Source: Rhizorhapis suberifaciens
GTDB lineage: Bacteria > Pseudomonadota > Alphaproteobacteria > Sphingomonadales > Sphingomonadaceae
Direction: 5' to 3'
DNA: 64,000 bases
Assembly: GCF_014200045.1 (NCBI RefSeq)
Contig: NZ_JACHOV010000009.1
Span: 103,766 to 167,765, forward strand
Under the pieces are notes generated by a model that saw only the letters and a list, made by a program, of their open reading frames with translations, was not told the origin of the DNA and searched no databases. Below are positions 17,800 through 26,991 of this stretch, piece after piece (position 1 is the stretch's first letter; every line of letters starts with the position of its first letter). A program made the position numbers and the translations under genes.

Positions 17800-18624
17800 T
17801 CAATAAGGTGGCCGATCCAACCCGGCCGGGCTCTTCGTGAAAATCTCGCAGCCGGTTTCGGTAATGCCGATGCTGTGCTCGAATTGCGCTGACAATGAGC
17901 GGTCGCGGGTTACGGCCGTCCATCCGTCTTCCAGCATCTTTACGCCTGGCTTGCCAATGTTGATCATGGGTTCGATGGTGAAGAACATGCCGGGCTTCAG
18001 TTCCGGTCCCACACCGGGCCGGCCGACGTGGACGACCTCGGGGGAATCGTGAAAGACACGGCCCAGGCCGTGGCCGCAAAAGTCGCGAACGACGCCGTAG
18101 CGGTGTTTTTCGGCAAACTGCTGGATGGCGTATCCGATGTCACCCATGGTATTGCCAGGTTTGGCCTGCTCAATGCCTAGCATCATGCATTCATAGGTGA
18201 CGTCGACCAACCGCCGCGCCTTGATCGGTGCGTCGCCGACGATGAACATCCGGCTGGTGTCGCCGTGCCAACCATCGACGATCACCGTCACGTCGATGTT
18301 CGCGATATCGCCGTCTTTCAACGGCTTGGGTCCTGGAATGCCATGGCAGATGACATTGTTGATCGAAATGCAACAGCTATGCGTATAGCCCCGGTAGCCG
18401 AGCGTCGCCGGTACACCGCCCCCCCGCAGCATATGGTCCCGAACTATGTCGTCCAGTTCTTCTGTGGTGACGCCCGGAACGACATGGGGTATTAATGCGT
18501 CAAGTGCTTCAGCGGCCAACCTTCCGGCCTTGCGCATGCCTTCAAAGCCAGAGGCATCGTGAAGCTTGATGGCGCCGGACCGGGCGGCGGGGCGGTCTTG
18601 CGTGACGGTTATATATTCAGTCAT
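17800..18624 (-). CDS. map: Type I methionine aminopeptidase
   Basis: 274 residues from the ATG at 18624 (MTEYITVTQ); upstream in-frame starts add an unrelated leader overlapping the next promoter. It removes the initiator Met from nascent proteins. The five metal ligands of the pita-bread fold are present: D in NIDVTVIVDGWHGD, second D in HGDTSRMF, H in GHGLGRVFH, E in FFTIEPMIN and E in SAQFEHS, plus the substrate His in YTHSCCISIN. It is transcribed divergently from the CinA-domain gene, with 79 bases between starts. Confidence 0.96.
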   Translation of the reverse strand: MTEYITVTQDRPAARSGAIKLHDASGFEGMRKAGRLAAEALDALIPHVVPGVTTEELDDIVRDHMLRGGGVPATLGYRGYTHSCCISINNVICHGIPGPKPLKDGDIANIDVTVIVDGWHGDTSRMFIVGDAPIKARRLVDVTYECMMLGIEQAKPGNTMGDIGYAIQQFAEKHRYGVVRDFCGHGLGRVFHDSPEVVHVGRPGVGPELKPGMFFTIEPMINIGKPGVKMLEDGWTAVTRDRSLSAQFEHSIGITETGCEIFTKSPAGLDRPPY

Positions 18625-18703
18625 CCGGTTGTTATAGGCATCCTGTTGCAATTTTGCGAGAGGGCACTTTGCCTCTTGAGCCGACCGCGTTAAGAGGTTG
18701 TGC

Positions 18704-19462
18704 ATGACCGAGCCCCGCATTTGGACTGCTGCGTTGATCATCATCGGCGATGAAATCCTTTCCGGTCGAACTCAGGACAGGAATATCGCGCAGATCGCGC
18801 TTTGGCTGAACGTGCAGGGTATCCGGTTGAAGGAAGTGCGTGTTGTCCCCGACGAGCAGGACGCGATTGTCGAGGCTGTGAACGCGCTGCGGGTGCGCCA
18901 TAATTATCTCTTCACAACCGGCGGTATTGGCCCCACCCACGACGATATTACGGTCGATGCCATGGCGGCGGCGCTGGGCCTTCAGGTCGTGGTTCATCCC
19001 CGCGCCAAGGCGGCGCTGGAACATTATTATGCCAGCCGTGGCGGCATGAATGAGCAGCGGCTGCGCATGGCCCGCGTGCCGGAAGGGGCCGACCTCATCG
19101 AAAATCGCCAGTCCGGAGCGCCCGGCATTCGGGTCGGCAACATCTTCATGATGGCCGGTGTGCCGCATATTATGGCGGAGATGCTGGACGCATTGACCGG
19201 CGAATTGGACGGGGGGCGGCCTCTATTGTCTGAAACAGTGGGATGTTGGGTCCCGGAAAGCGAAATAGCCGACATCCTGGCTGAAACCGAAAGGGCGCAC
19301 GAAGGATGCCAGATCGGCAGCTATCCTTTCTTCCGGGAAGGAAGGGTAGGGGCCAATTTCGTGGTGCGTTCGACCGATCCCTCCGTCCTCAATGCCTGCA
19401 TCACCGATCTGACCGGGCGGCTGAAGGCCAAGGGCCTGGAAGTAGCGATGGGAGAGATTTGA
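18704..19462 (+). CDS. CinA-like molybdopterin-binding domain protein
   Basis: 252 residues from the ATG at 18704, with AAGAGG 6 bases upstream. The sequence AALIIIGDEILSGRTQDRN...FTTGGIGPTHDDITVDA is the MoCF/COG1058 domain of CinA. The C-terminal nicotinamide-nucleotide amidase domain of full-length CinA (about 400 residues) is absent, as in the short YfaY-like forms, which are ADP-ribose or NAD-derivative pyrophosphatase candidates. It converges on the acyltransferase gene with a 14-base gap. Confidence 0.88.
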   Translation: MTEPRIWTAALIIIGDEILSGRTQDRNIAQIALWLNVQGIRLKEVRVVPDEQDAIVEAVNALRVRHNYLFTTGGIGPTHDDITVDAMAAALGLQVVVHPRAKAALEHYYASRGGMNEQRLRMARVPEGADLIENRQSGAPGIRVGNIFMMAGVPHIMAEMLDALTGELDGGRPLLSETVGCWVPESEIADILAETERAHEGCQIGSYPFFREGRVGANFVVRSTDPSVLNACITDLTGRLKAKGLEVAMGEI

Positions 19463-19476
19463 GAACCAAGTCTTTG

Positions 19477-21459
19477 CTAACGAAAGGCCAATCCGGATAG
19501 CAGTGGCCTCATGGCGCTGGTCGTGAACTCGGAGCCTTCGTTGGTCAAATGATCATCGTCCCGGAACAGGATCTTGCCATCGGCAATGGTCCGGCACAGA
19601 GCGCCCTCACAGAAAGAAGCCCTCGGCAGCATCAATGCAACGCCGTTATTCCTCGCAACCTGCGTAAGCGTCTTGTCGGCGGTCGTGCCCCAGGCGGTGT
19701 CACGCGCGATTTGTGTCGCGCATAGATTGGGATCTCCGTCCAGCTTATAAGCGCGAGCGAAACAGGTGGCTGGCCATATGCCGAATTCGGGTGTCGAACC
19801 CACCAATATGATGCGGGTGCCCGCCGGAACGCTCTGTCTGATGGTGGCGATCAGCTTATCCAAAGCTCCGGTCAGGCCGACCGCGCCGGTTGCTTCCTGC
19901 TGGGCCAAGTCGGTAGCCGTTTTATCCGATAATTCCTGGATGGCGGTGGACCATCTTATGCTTAGTACGATAGCGCCCAGATCGGGCTGACGCGTCGCCT
20001 CTGCCAGTGCGGCGCGGTGAAATTCGGCGCATGGACGATCAAGCGCGGGAATGTTTTTATAGGTGAGGATTAGCGGGCTGCACCCTGACACCGTGGCTTG
20101 ACGGACGACGAAACCCTGCTTGCGTCCTTGATGATCCAAACCTGGCATGAGGTGATCGCCATGAGAATCTCCCCATAGGAGCACATTATAGCCTTTGCGG
20201 CCCACAATGCCGCCGGAGCATTTTTCGACTGGCCCCAAATCCGCCGTGCCCAGATTATTGTGGCAGCGGCCCCGGAAGGGATTGATGCTTGCCATAGCCG
20301 CTTGCGCGACCTTTACCTTCGGGGATGCGAGGTCGGCAAAGCCCTTTGTGGCGTAGGCGGCGGCACCGGCGCTCGCGAATAATCCCATGGTTATGCCGCT
20401 GGCCGCAAGCACGGCGCGGCGGCTGATCCGCACCTGTCCCGACTGGCGGAACGGTCGTTCGACAAAACGCAGCGAAAAGGATGCCAATGCGAAAGCCGCG
20501 CTGACCGCCAGCACGGCTTCAAGCGGATGCAGGGGGCGATTTAGCGCGATCTGCGTCAAGACCAGCGCGGGCCAGTGCCACAGGTAAAAGCCATAGGAGA
20601 TGAGGCCGGTGAACAATATCGGCCGCCAAGACAGCATCCTGCCCACCCGGGTGAGGCCTTCACGGCCGGAATGGATCAATATCATGGTGCCAAGGCACGG
20701 CGGTACGGCGCTCAAGCCGGGGAAGGGCGTGTTCGGCGAATAGAACAGCATCGGCGCAACTATAAGTGCCAGGCCGACCCATGCCGCAATCTCCCGTTGC
20801 CGCACCGACCGCAGCGACGGCACCGCGCTCACGGCAAGAAGCGCACCAAAGCCCAATTCCCAGGCCCGATAAGGGAGAAGGAAGAAGGCCTGCGTCGGCG
20901 CGAAACGGACAACGGCTTCGGCCGCCAGCAGCGAACCGATGACCGCCACCCACACAAATGCACGCAAAGTGCGCTCCCGTCCCAGAACCACCAGGACGGC
21001 GATGATGAGCGGCCAGACAATATAGAACTGCTCCTCGACCGCCAGCGACCAGGTATGGAGCAGAGGCTTGTCATGGGCAGGCTGGTCGAAATAGCCGCCC
21101 TCCCGCCAGAACAATATATTCGAGCCGAACAGGGCGACCGCGATCAGGCTTTGACCATATTGTTCAAGCTCGGTCGGCGGCAGGATCAGGAGAGTGGCTG
21201 CGGTCGTCAGGACAAGCATGAACAGCAGGGCGGGCAAAATCCGCCTGAACCGGCGCTCATAAAATCCTGCGATGGAGAATTTTCCCGCCAGCGCGTCCGA
21301 AGCAATGATCGACGTGATCAGGAAGCCCGAGATCACGAAGAACACGTCCACGCCTACAAATCCGCCGGGCAGCAGCGTTGGAAAGGCGTGATAGATGACG
21401 ACTCCGCCAACGGCTATCGCGCGCAACCCGTCAATGTCTGAACGATATTTCGGCGCCAT
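19477..21459 (-). CDS. OafA/YrhL-type acyltransferase fused to SGNH domain
   Basis: 660 residues from the ATG at 21459; a TTG 30 bases upstream lacks a ribosome site. The first 370 residues are the AT3 membrane acyltransferase: RSDIDGLRAIAVGGVVIYH, FFVISGFLITSI, RRFRRILPAL, and about ten helices. After residue 380 comes a periplasmic SGNH hydrolase-like domain with LLWGDSHGDHLMPGL (catalytic Ser) and DDHLTNEGSEF (Asp-His). Such fusions O-acetylate lipopolysaccharide or exopolysaccharide. No sugar-assembly genes are adjacent, so the target is unknown. Confidence 0.93.
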   Translation of the reverse strand: MAPKYRSDIDGLRAIAVGGVVIYHAFPTLLPGGFVGVDVFFVISGFLITSIIASDALAGKFSIAGFYERRFRRILPALLFMLVLTTAATLLILPPTELEQYGQSLIAVALFGSNILFWREGGYFDQPAHDKPLLHTWSLAVEEQFYIVWPLIIAVLVVLGRERTLRAFVWVAVIGSLLAAEAVVRFAPTQAFFLLPYRAWELGFGALLAVSAVPSLRSVRQREIAAWVGLALIVAPMLFYSPNTPFPGLSAVPPCLGTMILIHSGREGLTRVGRMLSWRPILFTGLISYGFYLWHWPALVLTQIALNRPLHPLEAVLAVSAAFALASFSLRFVERPFRQSGQVRISRRAVLAASGITMGLFASAGAAAYATKGFADLASPKVKVAQAAMASINPFRGRCHNNLGTADLGPVEKCSGGIVGRKGYNVLLWGDSHGDHLMPGLDHQGRKQGFVVRQATVSGCSPLILTYKNIPALDRPCAEFHRAALAEATRQPDLGAIVLSIRWSTAIQELSDKTATDLAQQEATGAVGLTGALDKLIATIRQSVPAGTRIILVGSTPEFGIWPATCFARAYKLDGDPNLCATQIARDTAWGTTADKTLTQVARNNGVALMLPRASFCEGALCRTIADGKILFRDDDHLTNEGSEFTTSAMRPLLSGLAFR

Positions 21460-21894
21460 CGTCCCTGCCGGTAAGATATTGTTTCCCAATGAAAGGGAGG
21501 GAACGGGCCATTTCTAAACCCGCGCCGCCAAACGGCAAAGTCCCTTCACCTCACTATTAAGGCTATTGATCCGGAACTTTACGGTGGGGTGGCGGGAGCA
21601 AATTCTTAGCGCTAATTCGAAACGAGCTTCTGCATGCCGATCCGGGCAATTGCCCTTTTCTGAGCACCGCAGCGAAGAACCGGCTGCGTCGACACACCCA
21701 AAGAGCAAAATGATCAGGAGAGTATGATGCCTATTCAAGCAAGGCACCGCCGTATCCGCTGGCTGGCCAGCGTCGGCGCTGGGCCTGCTCTCTCCTATTT
21801 CATCCTGCCGGAGGGCATGTCAGAGCCTATCGCCCCCTCGTAGAGGCGCTCTCTAATGCTGGATAGATATACGGCCTGCAGCCCAAATGGGGAA
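21460..21894. other. Intergenic junction between core genes and catabolic region
   Basis: 435 bases with no convincing gene. This is where housekeeping genes give way to catabolic ones. The only supported open frame is a 39-residue one at 21724-21843 (see next entry). I see no transposase, integrase or long repeat here. Confidence 0.5.
21724..21843 (+). CDS. Possible small protein or truncated gene start
   Basis: 39 residues (MMPIQARHRRIRWLAS, then VGAGPALSYFILPEGMSEPI) behind a very good ribosome site (CAGGAG then AGT then two ATGs). A basic N-terminus and a short hydrophobic middle are visible; no family is recognised. It could be a genuine small protein or the stub of a gene cut off at the junction of core and accessory DNA. 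Confidence 0.3.
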   Translation: MMPIQARHRRIRWLASVGAGPALSYFILPEGMSEPIAPS

Positions 21895-23382
21895 TTACAT
21901 CTTATCCAATGGCCCAGGGTCGTCGTCGAGCAGCACCGTCTTGCTTTCAAGGTAAGGCAGCAATCCATCGACGCCGCCCTCGCGGCCAATTCCCGACTGC
22001 TTGAATCCACCAAAGCCGATAGAGGGATCTGCGCGGAAGCCATTATGCCCCACGCCGCCGGAGAGCAGTTTTCGGCTAATTGCATAAGCCCGTGCGCTGT
22101 CGTTGGTGAAGACCGAAGCGTTGAGGCCGAAGACGCTGTCGTTCGCGATCCTGATCATCTCCTCCTCGCCGCGTGCTGGTATGACACAGATAACGGGGCC
22201 GAAAATCTCTTCCCGTGCGATGGTGGAGCGGTTATCGACCCGGCCGAACACGGTCGGCTCTATATAGAAGCCGCGGTTGAGGTGGGGCGGGCGACCACCG
22301 CCTGTAGCAAGTTGCGCTCCCTCCTCCTTGCCCTTGGCGATATAGTCTTCGACGCGGTCGCGCTGGCGGGCCATCGCCAACGGACCCATGTCAGTCTGCG
22401 GATCATAGGGATCGCCTACTCGAATTTTCTGAAAGGACGCGCTCAGCGCCTCGACGAAGTCATCGTGTCGGCTTTCCTCGACGATAACGCGGGTAAGCGC
22501 CGCGCAGACCTGCCCGGTCATTACTCGCGTCGATTGAGAGATTCTTTCCGCTGCGGTCTCGACGTCATAGTCGTCGAGCAGCAGGGCCGGGGATTTGCCT
22601 CCCAATTCCAAAGTGTAACGGGCGAGACGCTCGCCGCATATCGAAGCGATACGCCGGCCGACGACGCTCGACCCAGTGAAGCTGATCTTGTCGACGCCAG
22701 GGTTGCGGACCAAAGCTTCCGATGCATGCCGATCGGCGGTCACGACGTTGACCACCCCCGGAGGCAGTCCTATCGCCTCGGCGATCTCGGCAAGAACATA
22801 GGCTGCGACGGGGGCCTCCGGAGAGGGCTTGATGACCACCGTGCAGCCTGCCAGCAATGCAGGCGCAAGCTTGTAGGAGAGCAGGAACGGCGCTGCGTTC
22901 CACGGGATGATCATGCCCACCACGCCAACGGGTTCGCGAACCAGGAGGCCCACGCCGCCATCCTGGGCGGCATGCCGCTCGTAGAACGGAAACGTGTCAG
23001 CGAGATTTGCGTAAAATTCATAGATTGACGGGAGAAAGGCGGCAGTGCCCTGCGCCACCGGCAAAGTAACGCCCATTTCACTGGGCCAAGCCTGGGCGAT
23101 ATCGTCCGCCCGCTCACTCAGCTTGGCGCTGAGGGCGCGCAGGTAGCCAGCGCGCTCAGCATGGGTGAGCCGGGGCCAGGGACCATTGTCGAAGGCATCC
23201 CGCGCGGCAGCCACCGCGCGATCAACATCGGCCTCCATTGCCTCGGCGACGCTCAGGAAGACGGTTTCCGTGGCAGGCGCGATCACGTCCAGCATCGCAG
23301 TGGTGGAGGGCCTTGTCCACTGGCCGCCTATGAAAAGCTGATCCGGATTGCGGATGATCCCGTCACCGTTCGGACTTGCCAT
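21895..23382 (-). CDS. NAD(P)-dependent aldehyde dehydrogenase
   Basis: 495 residues, full-length ALDH superfamily. The catalytic Cys is C293 (GQVCAALTR), the general base E259 (LELGGKSP), with IIPWNAAPF, SFTGSSVVG and EEIFGPVICV. It oxidises an aldehyde to an acid that could then be CoA-activated. It is the last gene of a minus-strand unit: CoA-transferase, SnoaL-like protein, this ALDH (gaps of 74 and 80 bases). The substrate is unknown; the family is very broad. Confidence 0.93.
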   Translation of the reverse strand: MASPNGDGIIRNPDQLFIGGQWTRPSTTAMLDVIAPATETVFLSVAEAMEADVDRAVAAARDAFDNGPWPRLTHAERAGYLRALSAKLSERADDIAQAWPSEMGVTLPVAQGTAAFLPSIYEFYANLADTFPFYERHAAQDGGVGLLVREPVGVVGMIIPWNAAPFLLSYKLAPALLAGCTVVIKPSPEAPVAAYVLAEIAEAIGLPPGVVNVVTADRHASEALVRNPGVDKISFTGSSVVGRRIASICGERLARYTLELGGKSPALLLDDYDVETAAERISQSTRVMTGQVCAALTRVIVEESRHDDFVEALSASFQKIRVGDPYDPQTDMGPLAMARQRDRVEDYIAKGKEEGAQLATGGGRPPHLNRGFYIEPTVFGRVDNRSTIAREEIFGPVICVIPARGEEEMIRIANDSVFGLNASVFTNDSARAYAISRKLLSGGVGHNGFRADPSIGFGGFKQSGIGREGGVDGLLPYLESKTVLLDDDPGPLDKM

Positions 23383-23462
23383 GAATATCTCCGTTTACAG
23401 GACTAAGAAACTGGACAGTGTCTGGAATCCGGCTGACGGCGCGAGCCGGAGACCATAGCTCG

Positions 23463-23987
23463 TCACCACTCCGCGTATATGGGATCGTTCGGGTAGGTTC
23501 TACCGACCACCGTATCTTGCGGGAATTTGAAAATGGTCTGAAAGTCCTGTGCGCCATCCAACTCGTTGGCCCAATCGAATATGCACATGCGGCGCAAAAC
23601 CTTCCATTCCCCATCACGCTTTTCACAAAGGTCCCTGTAGCGCCCGCCCAGGAACTGCGTCTTTTTGCCCGGATGGCTCATCACATACAGGAAAGCGGAT
23701 TCGCACTTCGCCTGGTCTCCGGACAATTCAATCAGAACATTGGAGCAGTGGTGAAGCGCGGAATGGCCTGACTTCTTCTGGCCTTCATAGGCCATTTCGC
23801 AGAACTCATGAGCGTTGCCGACGAAGCTCCCGTGATTGTCGATCGCATCAGGCCAATAGCTTGACTTCATCAGTTCGAGATCCTTGCGATCCTGCCCTCG
23901 GCAGTATTTCATGAGGTTTTCGTGAATCTTGTTCTTCTGAACAAGGTCATGGAGTTCCTGTGCATTATCGGTCATGTCCGTCGTCAT
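23463..23987 (-). CDS. SnoaL-like (NTF2 superfamily) protein
   Basis: 174 residues from the ATG at 23987, with AGGAG upstream. The region ENLMKYCRGQDRKDLELMKSSYWPDAIDNHGSFVG...EFCEMA matches the SnoaL_4/NTF2-like cone fold common in Sphingomonas and Mycobacterium catabolic clusters, with GRYRDLCEKRDGEWKVLRR in the last strands. Members include dehydratases, isomerases and the ring-hydroxylating dioxygenase small subunit fold. No dioxygenase partner is here, so a lyase or isomerase role is more likely, but that is inference. Confidence 0.82.
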   Translation of the reverse strand: MTTDMTDNAQELHDLVQKNKIHENLMKYCRGQDRKDLELMKSSYWPDAIDNHGSFVGNAHEFCEMAYEGQKKSGHSALHHCSNVLIELSGDQAKCESAFLYVMSHPGKKTQFLGGRYRDLCEKRDGEWKVLRRMCIFDWANELDGAQDFQTIFKFPQDTVVGRTYPNDPIYAEW

Positions 23988-24061
23988 CGCTCTTCTCCTA
24001 AATCGATCGGGGGAATCCGCCATTAAACCGGGATAAGCTGGCAGGGAGGCATGTGAAAAAG

Positions 24062-25294
24062 TCAAAATTTGACCGGCACACTTTCCAGCATGATCAACTC
24101 CACCTCGGACTCGCTCACCCCTGCATCCAGCAGCAACTGGCGTGTATGTTCGCCAAGTATCGGCGCGCGCCGGGCTACCTGCCCAGGAGTATGGGTCATT
24201 TTTATGGGCACGCCCGCGATCGTCACTGGCGCGGTGCCAGGGTTTTCGACATCAACCAGCATTTCACGGACCTTGAAATGTTCGTCGTTAAGCACGTCCG
24301 TGATGTCCATCACAGGTCCGAAAGGTATTTTGCCGCCCAACCGTTTCATCAGTTCGGCTTTCGTGAACTTGCGAGTGCGGGCGCTGACGAGTTCAATCAA
24401 GACCAGTCTATTTGCCTTCCTGACCTCGCGATCGGAAAAGCGGGAGTCCGTACTCAGCTCCGGAGCATCCAGTTGCCGGCAGAGTATCGGGAAGAACACA
24501 TCCTGCTGCGCAGCGATGGTTACGAATCCATCCTTTGCGGGAAACATTCCGAAGGGACAAAGGAAGGGATGGTGATTGCCTTCAGGCCCCGGAACCAGTC
24601 CCTGTACCGAGTTCTGCCAGATTGTACGTTCACACACGGCGAGCACCGCATCGGTCATGGCCACGTCGACAAACTGGCCCACCCCGGTGCTTTTTGCATG
24701 ATAGACCGCCGCAAGCACTCCGAAGCCCAGCATCATGCCGGGGATGATATCACCAACTCCAGGACCGACCTTGGTGGGTGTTGCCTGGTCGGGTCCGGTG
24801 ATCGCCATAATGCCGCCCATGGCCTGAGCCACGACGTCGAAGGCTGGCCAGTCCAGATATGGTGATGCGCCGGTTCGTGCGTCGCCAAACCCGCGCAGCG
24901 CGCCATAGACGAGCCGTGGGTTGATTTCTCTAAGCACTTCATAACCCAGTCCCAGCCGCTCCATCACTCCGGCGCGGAAATTTTCTACCACTGCGTCCGA
25001 ATCTCGCACCAGCTGCTTGAAGGCTTCACGTCCGCGCTCGGTTTTGAGATCGAGGCAGATGCTGTATTTATTGCGATCGACGCTCTGGAAATAGCCGCCG
25101 AGCACGCGTTGCGTGTCATCATCGCGAAACGGACCGCCGGGCCGCGTCAGATCGCCTACCGGCGGCTCGACCTTGATCACCGTGGCGCCATGATCCGCAA
25201 GCAGCATGGTGCCGAAGGGGCCGGCCAGCATTTGCGTCAGGTCGATGATCTTAATGCCCGATAAAGCGCCGAAAGCGGCTGCGTTGTCCGTCAA
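24062..25294 (-). CDS. CaiB/BaiF family (type III) CoA-transferase
   Basis: 410 residues. Recognised by LSGIKIIDLTQMLAGPFGTMLLADHGATVIKVEPP and NKYSICLDLKTERGRE; the catalytic Asp is D182 in GVGDIIPGMML. These enzymes move CoA between carboxylic acids through an aspartyl-CoA intermediate. No acyl-CoA ligase is seen in this region, so this protein may provide the activation step. It heads a minus-strand unit and is divergent from the acyl-CoA dehydrogenase at 25705; a palindrome lies 27 bases before its start. Confidence 0.93.
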   Translation of the reverse strand: MTDNAAAFGALSGIKIIDLTQMLAGPFGTMLLADHGATVIKVEPPVGDLTRPGGPFRDDDTQRVLGGYFQSVDRNKYSICLDLKTERGREAFKQLVRDSDAVVENFRAGVMERLGLGYEVLREINPRLVYGALRGFGDARTGASPYLDWPAFDVVAQAMGGIMAITGPDQATPTKVGPGVGDIIPGMMLGFGVLAAVYHAKSTGVGQFVDVAMTDAVLAVCERTIWQNSVQGLVPGPEGNHHPFLCPFGMFPAKDGFVTIAAQQDVFFPILCRQLDAPELSTDSRFSDREVRKANRLVLIELVSARTRKFTKAELMKRLGGKIPFGPVMDITDVLNDEHFKVREMLVDVENPGTAPVTIAGVPIKMTHTPGQVARRAPILGEHTRQLLLDAGVSESEVELIMLESVPVKF

Positions 25295-25704
25295 TTCCAG
25301 TTATCCCATCCAAAACAGTTGCGTGATTTCACGCCTCTAGAACCTCAGTTTCTCGGCGGTTCGAAGTAGGCACGCAGCTACCTGCATTTTTGGCGGATTT
25401 GTCTGAGAGGCAATGGAGAATGCGGGCGGACGCGATTTCATTACGATTGCAATGCCAGAGGATGCTTCGGATAGATGGTTTTTTTAAAAATGGTCAGCCA
25501 GCTATTGCAGTTGTGATAGGCGATGCGAATTGTGCAAATTCTCTTGGCTTACTTCCCGCACGTCGCCACGTAGAGATGGCCAGGAGGGCGCATTAGATCA
25601 GCGCGCCAGCAGTGACCATCGATAGCAGCGGTCGGCCGCATGAGCGATGAAAAATACCTATGGCTCTTCGCGGAGCTTTTCCCTCAACTTTCCGGAGAAT
25701 ATTA
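25295..25704. other. Divergent promoter region (CoA-transferase / acyl-CoA dehydrogenase)
   Basis: 410 bases without a supported gene. It must hold promoters for both units. A perfect palindrome lies at 25321-25334; the open frame at 25390-25596 has no ribosome site or family features. Confidence 0.5.
25321..25334. promoter_or_regulatory. Operator-like palindrome upstream of the CoA-transferase
   Basis: GCGTGA-TT-TCACGC, arms of 6 bases, 27 bases before the start of the CoA-transferase. The position fits a repressor site overlapping a promoter; the binding protein is unknown. Confidence 0.4.
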
Positions 25705-26991
25705 GTGACCTGGAATTTCTCAACCGACCCTGAGTTCCAAAAGGAACTCGACTGGATCGATCAGTTTGTTCGCGAGGAAGTCGAACCGCTGGATCTCGTC
25801 CTTGGCGCCCAGCATGATATTCACGATCCGCGTTTCGTCAAAATCGTACGTCCGCTGCAAAAGCGCGTGCAGGAGCGGGGTCTGTGGGCGTGCCATCTGG
25901 GGCCGGAGATGGGCGGGAAGGGCTTTGGCCAGCTCAAGCTGGCGTTGATCAACGAATTGGTGGGCCGCTCGCGCTTTGGCCCCATCGTCTTTGGCGCGCA
26001 GGCGCCCGATAGTGGCAATGCCGACGTGCTGGCCGAATATGGCACGCCCGAGCAGAAGAAGCGTTATCTGGAACCGCTGCTCGCGAACGAAATCGTGTCC
26101 TGTTTCGCAGTGACCGAGCCGCAGGGTGGCGCGGACCCAACGATGATAGAGGCGACTGCGGTCCGCGATGGTGATGAATGGGTGATCAACGGCGAAAAAT
26201 GGTTCGCCAGCAGCGCTTCTGTAGCCAGCTTCTTTCTGATCATGGCCGTGACCGATCCCGACGAACGCCCCCATCGGCGAACTTCCATGTTCATCGTTCC
26301 GGCGGATTTGCCGGGGATCGAAGTGATCCGCAACTATGGCTTTTACGGCCATATCCCGACCCACGCCCACATGCGGTGGACCAATGTGCGCGTACCCGCC
26401 GAAAATCTGCTGGGCAAGCGCGGCGATGGCTTCATCGTGGCCCAACAGCGCCTGGGTGGAGGGCGCATGCATCACGCCATGCGCACTATCGCCCTGGCGC
26501 AAAGCGCGCTGGACAAGATGTGCGAACGCGCCGTTTCGCGCAGCACTAAAGGCGAGTTGCTTGGCAACAAGCAACTGGTGCAGGCGCAAATTGCGGAGTC
26601 GTGGGCCCAGCTTCGGCAGTTCCGCCTGCTCGTGCTGGAAACGGCATGGCTGGCGGACAACGGACATAGCTGGAAGGATCTGCGCAAGAACGTTGCGGCC
26701 GTGAAATTCCTGATGCCGCAGGTGCTGCACGACATCGCATCGCGAGCGCTCCAGATCCATGGTTCGCTTGGCCTGACCGATCAGATGCCCTTCACCAGCA
26801 TGATCATGACCTCCTATCACATGGGCTTGGCCGATGGTCCGACCGAGGTGCACAAGGTTACGGTCGCGCGCGAGTTGCTCAGAGAGGCGCAACCGGCGAG
26901 GGGGCCGTTCCCAGACTATATGCTGTTTGAAAGGCAGGCCGCCGCGCAGGCCAAGTTCGCGGAAGCCCTGGAAGGCGCCGAGGCAAAGTGA
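25705..26991 (+). CDS. Acyl-CoA dehydrogenase, ACAD10/11-like (LvaC-type)
   Basis: 428 residues from the GTG at 25705, which has CCGGAG upstream; an upstream ATG would add 15 residues. FAD and acyl-CoA motifs: CFAVTEPQGGADPT, WVINGEKWFASSAS. The segment QRLGGGRMHHAMRTI and the late ADGPTEVHK (where FadE-type enzymes have EGT and Glu) are typical of the ACAD10/ACAD11 branch. Its stop overlaps the start of an APH-type kinase by 4 bases. In levulinate catabolism LvaC, and in mammals ACAD10/11, remove phosphate from a 4-phosphoacyl-CoA made by the kinase. Activity here is inferred from sequence class and coupling. Confidence 0.88.
   Translation: MTWNFSTDPEFQKELDWIDQFVREEVEPLDLVLGAQHDIHDPRFVKIVRPLQKRVQERGLWACHLGPEMGGKGFGQLKLALINELVGRSRFGPIVFGAQAPDSGNADVLAEYGTPEQKKRYLEPLLANEIVSCFAVTEPQGGADPTMIEATAVRDGDEWVINGEKWFASSASVASFFLIMAVTDPDERPHRRTSMFIVPADLPGIEVIRNYGFYGHIPTHAHMRWTNVRVPAENLLGKRGDGFIVAQQRLGGGRMHHAMRTIALAQSALDKMCERAVSRSTKGELLGNKQLVQAQIAESWAQLRQFRLLVLETAWLADNGHSWKDLRKNVAAVKFLMPQVLHDIASRALQIHGSLGLTDQMPFTSMIMTSYHMGLADGPTEVHKVTVARELLREAQPARGPFPDYMLFERQAAAQAKFAEALEGAEAK

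Noticed and set aside
20575..21441. A 288-residue plus-strand frame opposite the acyltransferase
   Set aside because: Hydrophilic antisense of membrane helices; the opposite strand has intact acyltransferase and SGNH motifs.
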